Part shown: one piece after another, positions 5,955 through 7,256 of the stretch
Layout: each line of letters begins with the position of its first letter
How positions within the stretch are numbered: position 1 is the first letter of the stretch
Assembly: GCA_018713405.1 (NCBI GenBank)
Contig: DVOR01000096.1
Location: 1 to 7,256, forward strand
DNA length: 7,256 nt
Direction: 5' to 3'
Source of the DNA: Candidatus Spyradenecus faecavium
Lineage (GTDB): Bacteria; Verrucomicrobiota; Kiritimatiellia; RFP12; DVOR01
Notes under the pieces: model-generated
Database searches by the model: none
Seen by the model: only the letters and a program-made list of their open reading frames with translations
What the model was told of the DNA's origin: nothing
Position numbers and translations under genes: made by a program

Positions 5955-5979
5955 GAGAACAGAGAACAGAGAACAGAAC
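5955..5979. repeat. 7-bp tandem repeat GAGAACA, three and a half copies
   Basis: Exact units lie at 5955-5961, 5962-5968 and 5969-5975, with a partial GAAC at 5976-5979. This is a small simple-sequence array in non-coding DNA, about 160 bp upstream of the M42 start point, of the kind that changes copy number by slippage. Confidence 0.92.
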
Positions 5980-5994
5980 GCGCGCAAGCGCGCG
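5979..5994. repeat. CG-only palindrome, 6-bp arms
   Basis: CGCGCG (5979-5984) and CGCGCG (5989-5994) flank CAAG. The C/G pairing can close the loop to two bases. It abuts the 7-bp tandem repeat. Alternating CG could also favour Z-form DNA, which is speculative. Confidence 0.75.
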
Positions 5995-6012
5995 ACGGAC
6001 AAGCCGCTGTCT

Positions 6013-6030
6013 CGTCCTATTGGTCCTACC
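6013..6030. repeat. Imperfect 9-bp direct repeat, two copies
   Basis: CGTCCTATT (6013-6021) is followed directly by GGTCCTACC (6022-6030), sharing the GTCCTA core. Two copies alone are weak evidence, but they sit within a gap full of other short repeats. Confidence 0.5.
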
Positions 6031-6051
6031 GCGCCGTCCGTGTCGCCTCTT

Positions 6052-6072
6052 GGCACGTCCTGCGGACGTGCC
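6052..6072. repeat. Perfect 9-bp palindrome with 3-nt loop (hairpin B)
   Basis: GGCACGTCC (6052-6060) pairs with GGACGTGCC (6064-6072) around TGC. On the minus strand it lies in the region downstream of rsmB. No T-run follows it in either direction. Confidence 0.88.
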
Positions 6073-6078
6073 GGGGGT

Positions 6079-6099
6079 GCAGGGCGAACTTCGCCCTGC
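6079..6099. repeat. Perfect 9-bp palindrome with 3-nt loop (hairpin C)
   Basis: GCAGGGCGA (6079-6087) pairs with TCGCCCTGC (6091-6099) around ACT. It lies 6 bp from hairpin B and 6 bp from hairpin D, so three stem-loops of similar design stand at regular spacing. Confidence 0.88.
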
Positions 6100-6105
6100 C
6101 GGGGC

Positions 6106-6122
6106 GTGGGGCGGCGCCCCAC
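6106..6122. repeat. Perfect 7-bp palindrome with 3-nt loop (hairpin D)
   Basis: GTGGGGC (6106-6112) pairs with GCCCCAC (6116-6122) around GGC. It is the first hairpin met by transcription leaving rsmB, about 52 nt beyond its stop codon. It lacks a U-tract, so any role in ending rsmB transcripts or protecting their 3' ends is inference. Confidence 0.85.
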
Positions 6123-6174
6123 ACCCTCCAATCTTCCCCTTCTCCTGCCCCAATCCTCCCCTTCCAATTTCCCA
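6123..6174. other. Pyrimidine-rich (plus) / purine-rich (minus) tract after rsmB
   Basis: On the plus strand these 52 bases are nearly all C and T, broken mainly by short AA pairs. On the minus strand, which is the rsmB transcript, the tract is GA-rich, with ATTGG recurring three times in runs of GGGGA and GGAGG. It may be an unstructured 3' untranslated stretch. Confidence 0.5.
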
Positions 6175-7256
6175 TCAGCCCAATTGGAGGAGGGCGGCGA
6201 AGGAGCCGTCGTGGGTGGGAGTGGGGAGGGTCAGGCGGCTGTCGAGGAGGGTGAAGTCGGGGTGGCGATCGAGGAAGGCGCGGACTTGGTCGCCGTCCTC
6301 CTCCGGCTCGATGGAGCAGGTGGAATAGACCAGCCGGCCGCCGGGCGCGAGGAGACGGGCGCAGGCCTCCAGGATTTCCGCCTGCAGGGCCACGGCGCGA
6401 CGCAACCGCGCGGGCGTCCACGCCCACCGCGCGTCTGGTCGCCGCCCCAACACGCCGGTGTTGGAGCAGGGGACATCGAGGAGAATCCGGTCGAAGGTCC
6501 CCTCCAGCTCCTGCGCCGGCCGCTCGGAGAGCGTCACGCGGTCGAGGAAGCCGCACCGACGGAGCGTGTCGCGCAGGGTCTCGGCGCGGTCGGGGTTCGG
6601 CTCGTTCGCCACCAACAGCGTCCCCTCCGGCCACGGCGCCAGACGGGCCGCGATCTGGGCGGTCTTGCCGCCGGGCGCGGCGCAGGCGTCGAGCACGCGT
6701 TGGCCGGGACGCGGGTCAAGCAGGTCGAGCGCCTGGCGCGTGGCGGGGTCCTGCGCCACGAACCGTCCCTCGGCGAAGCCCGGGAGCGTCTCCACGCGCA
6801 CGCCGTTGGGCGCCAGGCAGAAGCCCGGGTCGTCCGGGTGCGGCGCGCATCCCTCCGGCGGACCGAAGGGCGGGAGCGGACGGAGCGCGGTACGCGGGGG
6901 CGTAGAGAGGGCCTCGGCCACGGCACGGGCGCGTTCCTCGCCGAGGTCGCGGAGCCAACGCGCCCACAGGGCCTTGGGCAGGTTCAGGCGGACGTGCTCG
7001 GGCTGCCGCGCCAACTCCGCGAGCAGGGCGTCGCGCTCGCGTTGGATGCGGCGCAGGACGGCGTTGACGAACCCCGCCGCGCCCCTGCCGATGGGCTTGG
7101 CCGCCTCGACGGTCTCAGCGATGGCCGCGTGGTCCGGCACCCCCGGCAGACAGAGCAGCTGCGCGGCGCCGACAAGGAGCGCGGCGCGGAGGTCGCCCTG
7201 CGGCAGCCGCTTGACGCACCGCCCCACGACCCACTCCAGGCTCGACAGGTGCCGCA
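6175..7256 (-). CDS. rsmB: RsmB, 16S rRNA m5C967 methyltransferase (N-terminus cut by window edge)
   Basis: RsmB (Sun/Fmu) methylates C967 of 16S rRNA (E. coli numbering) using S-adenosylmethionine. About 359 residues are visible; the frame is open to the right edge, so the true start is outside. The first 110 or so residues are the NusB-like RNA-binding domain (LRAALLVGAAQLLCLPGVPDHAAIAETVEAAK, GAAGFVNAVLRRI). The Rossmann methyltransferase domain follows, with the SAM motif DACAAPGGKT (6661-6690), motif IV DVPCSNTGVLGRRPDARW with its Cys near 6466-6468, and motif VI VYSTCSIEPEE with the expected nucleophilic Cys near 6316-6318. Both cysteines of the RsmB mechanism are present. The C-terminus ends in HDGSFAALLQLG, close to the family's DGFFxAxL. 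A GTG at 7227 could be misread as the start, but family-like sequence (HLSSLEWVV) continues beyond it. Its partners fmt, def or priA, common in other bacteria, are not visible. Confidence 0.94.
   Translation of the reverse strand, partial: RHLSSLEWVVGRCVKRLPQGDLRAALLVGAAQLLCLPGVPDHAAIAETVEAAKPIGRGAAGFVNAVLRRIQRERDALLAELARQPEHVRLNLPKALWARWLRDLGEERARAVAEALSTPPRTALRPLPPFGPPEGCAPHPDDPGFCLAPNGVRVETLPGFAEGRFVAQDPATRQALDLLDPRPGQRVLDACAAPGGKTAQIAARLAPWPEGTLLVANEPNPDRAETLRDTLRRCGFLDRVTLSERPAQELEGTFDRILLDVPCSNTGVLGRRPDARWAWTPARLRRAVALQAEILEACARLLAPGGRLVYSTCSIEPEEDGDQVRAFLDRHPDFTLLDSRLTLPTPTHDGSFAALLQLG

Larger units (their letters stand above)
5776..6174. other. 399-bp non-coding repeat-rich gap between rsmB and the M42 gene
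   Basis: No credible gene lies here; the open frames are low-complexity Arg/Gly/Pro stretches running through repeats. From left to right on the plus strand the gap holds the M42 ribosome-binding site and extended -10 promoter (5782-5809), a tandem 22-bp dyad array (5829-5937), a hairpin (5935-5953), a 7-bp tandem repeat (5955-5979), a CG-only hairpin (5979-5994), a 9-bp repeat (6013-6030), three perfect hairpins (6052-6122) and a pyrimidine-rich tract (6123-6174). No clear U-tract terminator for rsmB was found. Confidence 0.85.

Noticed and set aside
5880..6328. Open frames on both strands in the rsmB-M42 gap
   Set aside because: They translate palindromes and tandem repeats into Arg/Gly/Pro-rich sequence and have no convincing ribosome-binding site or homology.
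7225..7227. GTG as the start of rsmB
   Set aside because: The reading frame continues upstream to the window edge with residues that fit the NusB-like domain, so the gene is cut rather than starting here.

Overview
The window is strongly GC-rich bacterial chromosomal DNA with compact housekeeping genes and high G/C at third codon positions. No plasmid, phage, transposase, rRNA, tRNA or CRISPR signal is visible. The gene set (uvrB, a TPR protein, M42 peptidase, nadC, coaX, yggT-like, yggU-like, rsmB) is generic for bacteria. A GC-rich PVC-type bacterium (Kiritimatiellota, Lentisphaerota or a relative) is a guess from overall flavour only; no marker in the window fixes the phylum.

Layout: positions 1-293 hold the 3' end of uvrB on the plus strand. 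After an 86-bp gap with a good extended -10 promoter comes a plus-strand gene for a 465-residue cytoplasmic TPR protein (380-1777), closed by a textbook intrinsic terminator (1798-1827). Everything from 1842 to the right edge is on the minus strand. Reading leftward from 5775 there is a tightly packed five-gene cluster: M42 aminopeptidase, nadC, coaX, a YggT-type membrane protein and a YggU/DUF167 protein. Spacings are 20 nt, then TGATG stop/start overlaps of 1 nt twice, then an 11-nt overlap, so this is very probably one operon with translational coupling. It converges on the TPR gene at the terminator. At the right edge is rsmB (16S rRNA m5C methyltransferase), also on the minus strand and cut by the window end at its N-terminus.

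The least explained DNA is the 399-bp gap 5776-6174 between rsmB and the M42 gene. It carries the M42 promoter (extended -10), five tandem copies of a 22-bp unit each centred on a dyad related to AAACCCTAAGGGTTT, several perfect short palindromes (most with 3-nt loops), a 7-bp tandem repeat, a 9-bp repeat and a purine/pyrimidine-asymmetric tract. I regard this repeat mosaic as the best lead in the window. The 22-bp dyad array abuts the -35 region of the M42-nadC-coaX-yggT-yggU operon, so it could be an operator array, a dispersed intergenic repeat family, or both.

Functionally the operon joins peptide breakdown (M42), NAD synthesis (NadC), coenzyme A synthesis (CoaX) and the YggT/YggU pair of poorly understood conserved proteins. 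I do not see a new defence, mobile or biosynthetic system here.
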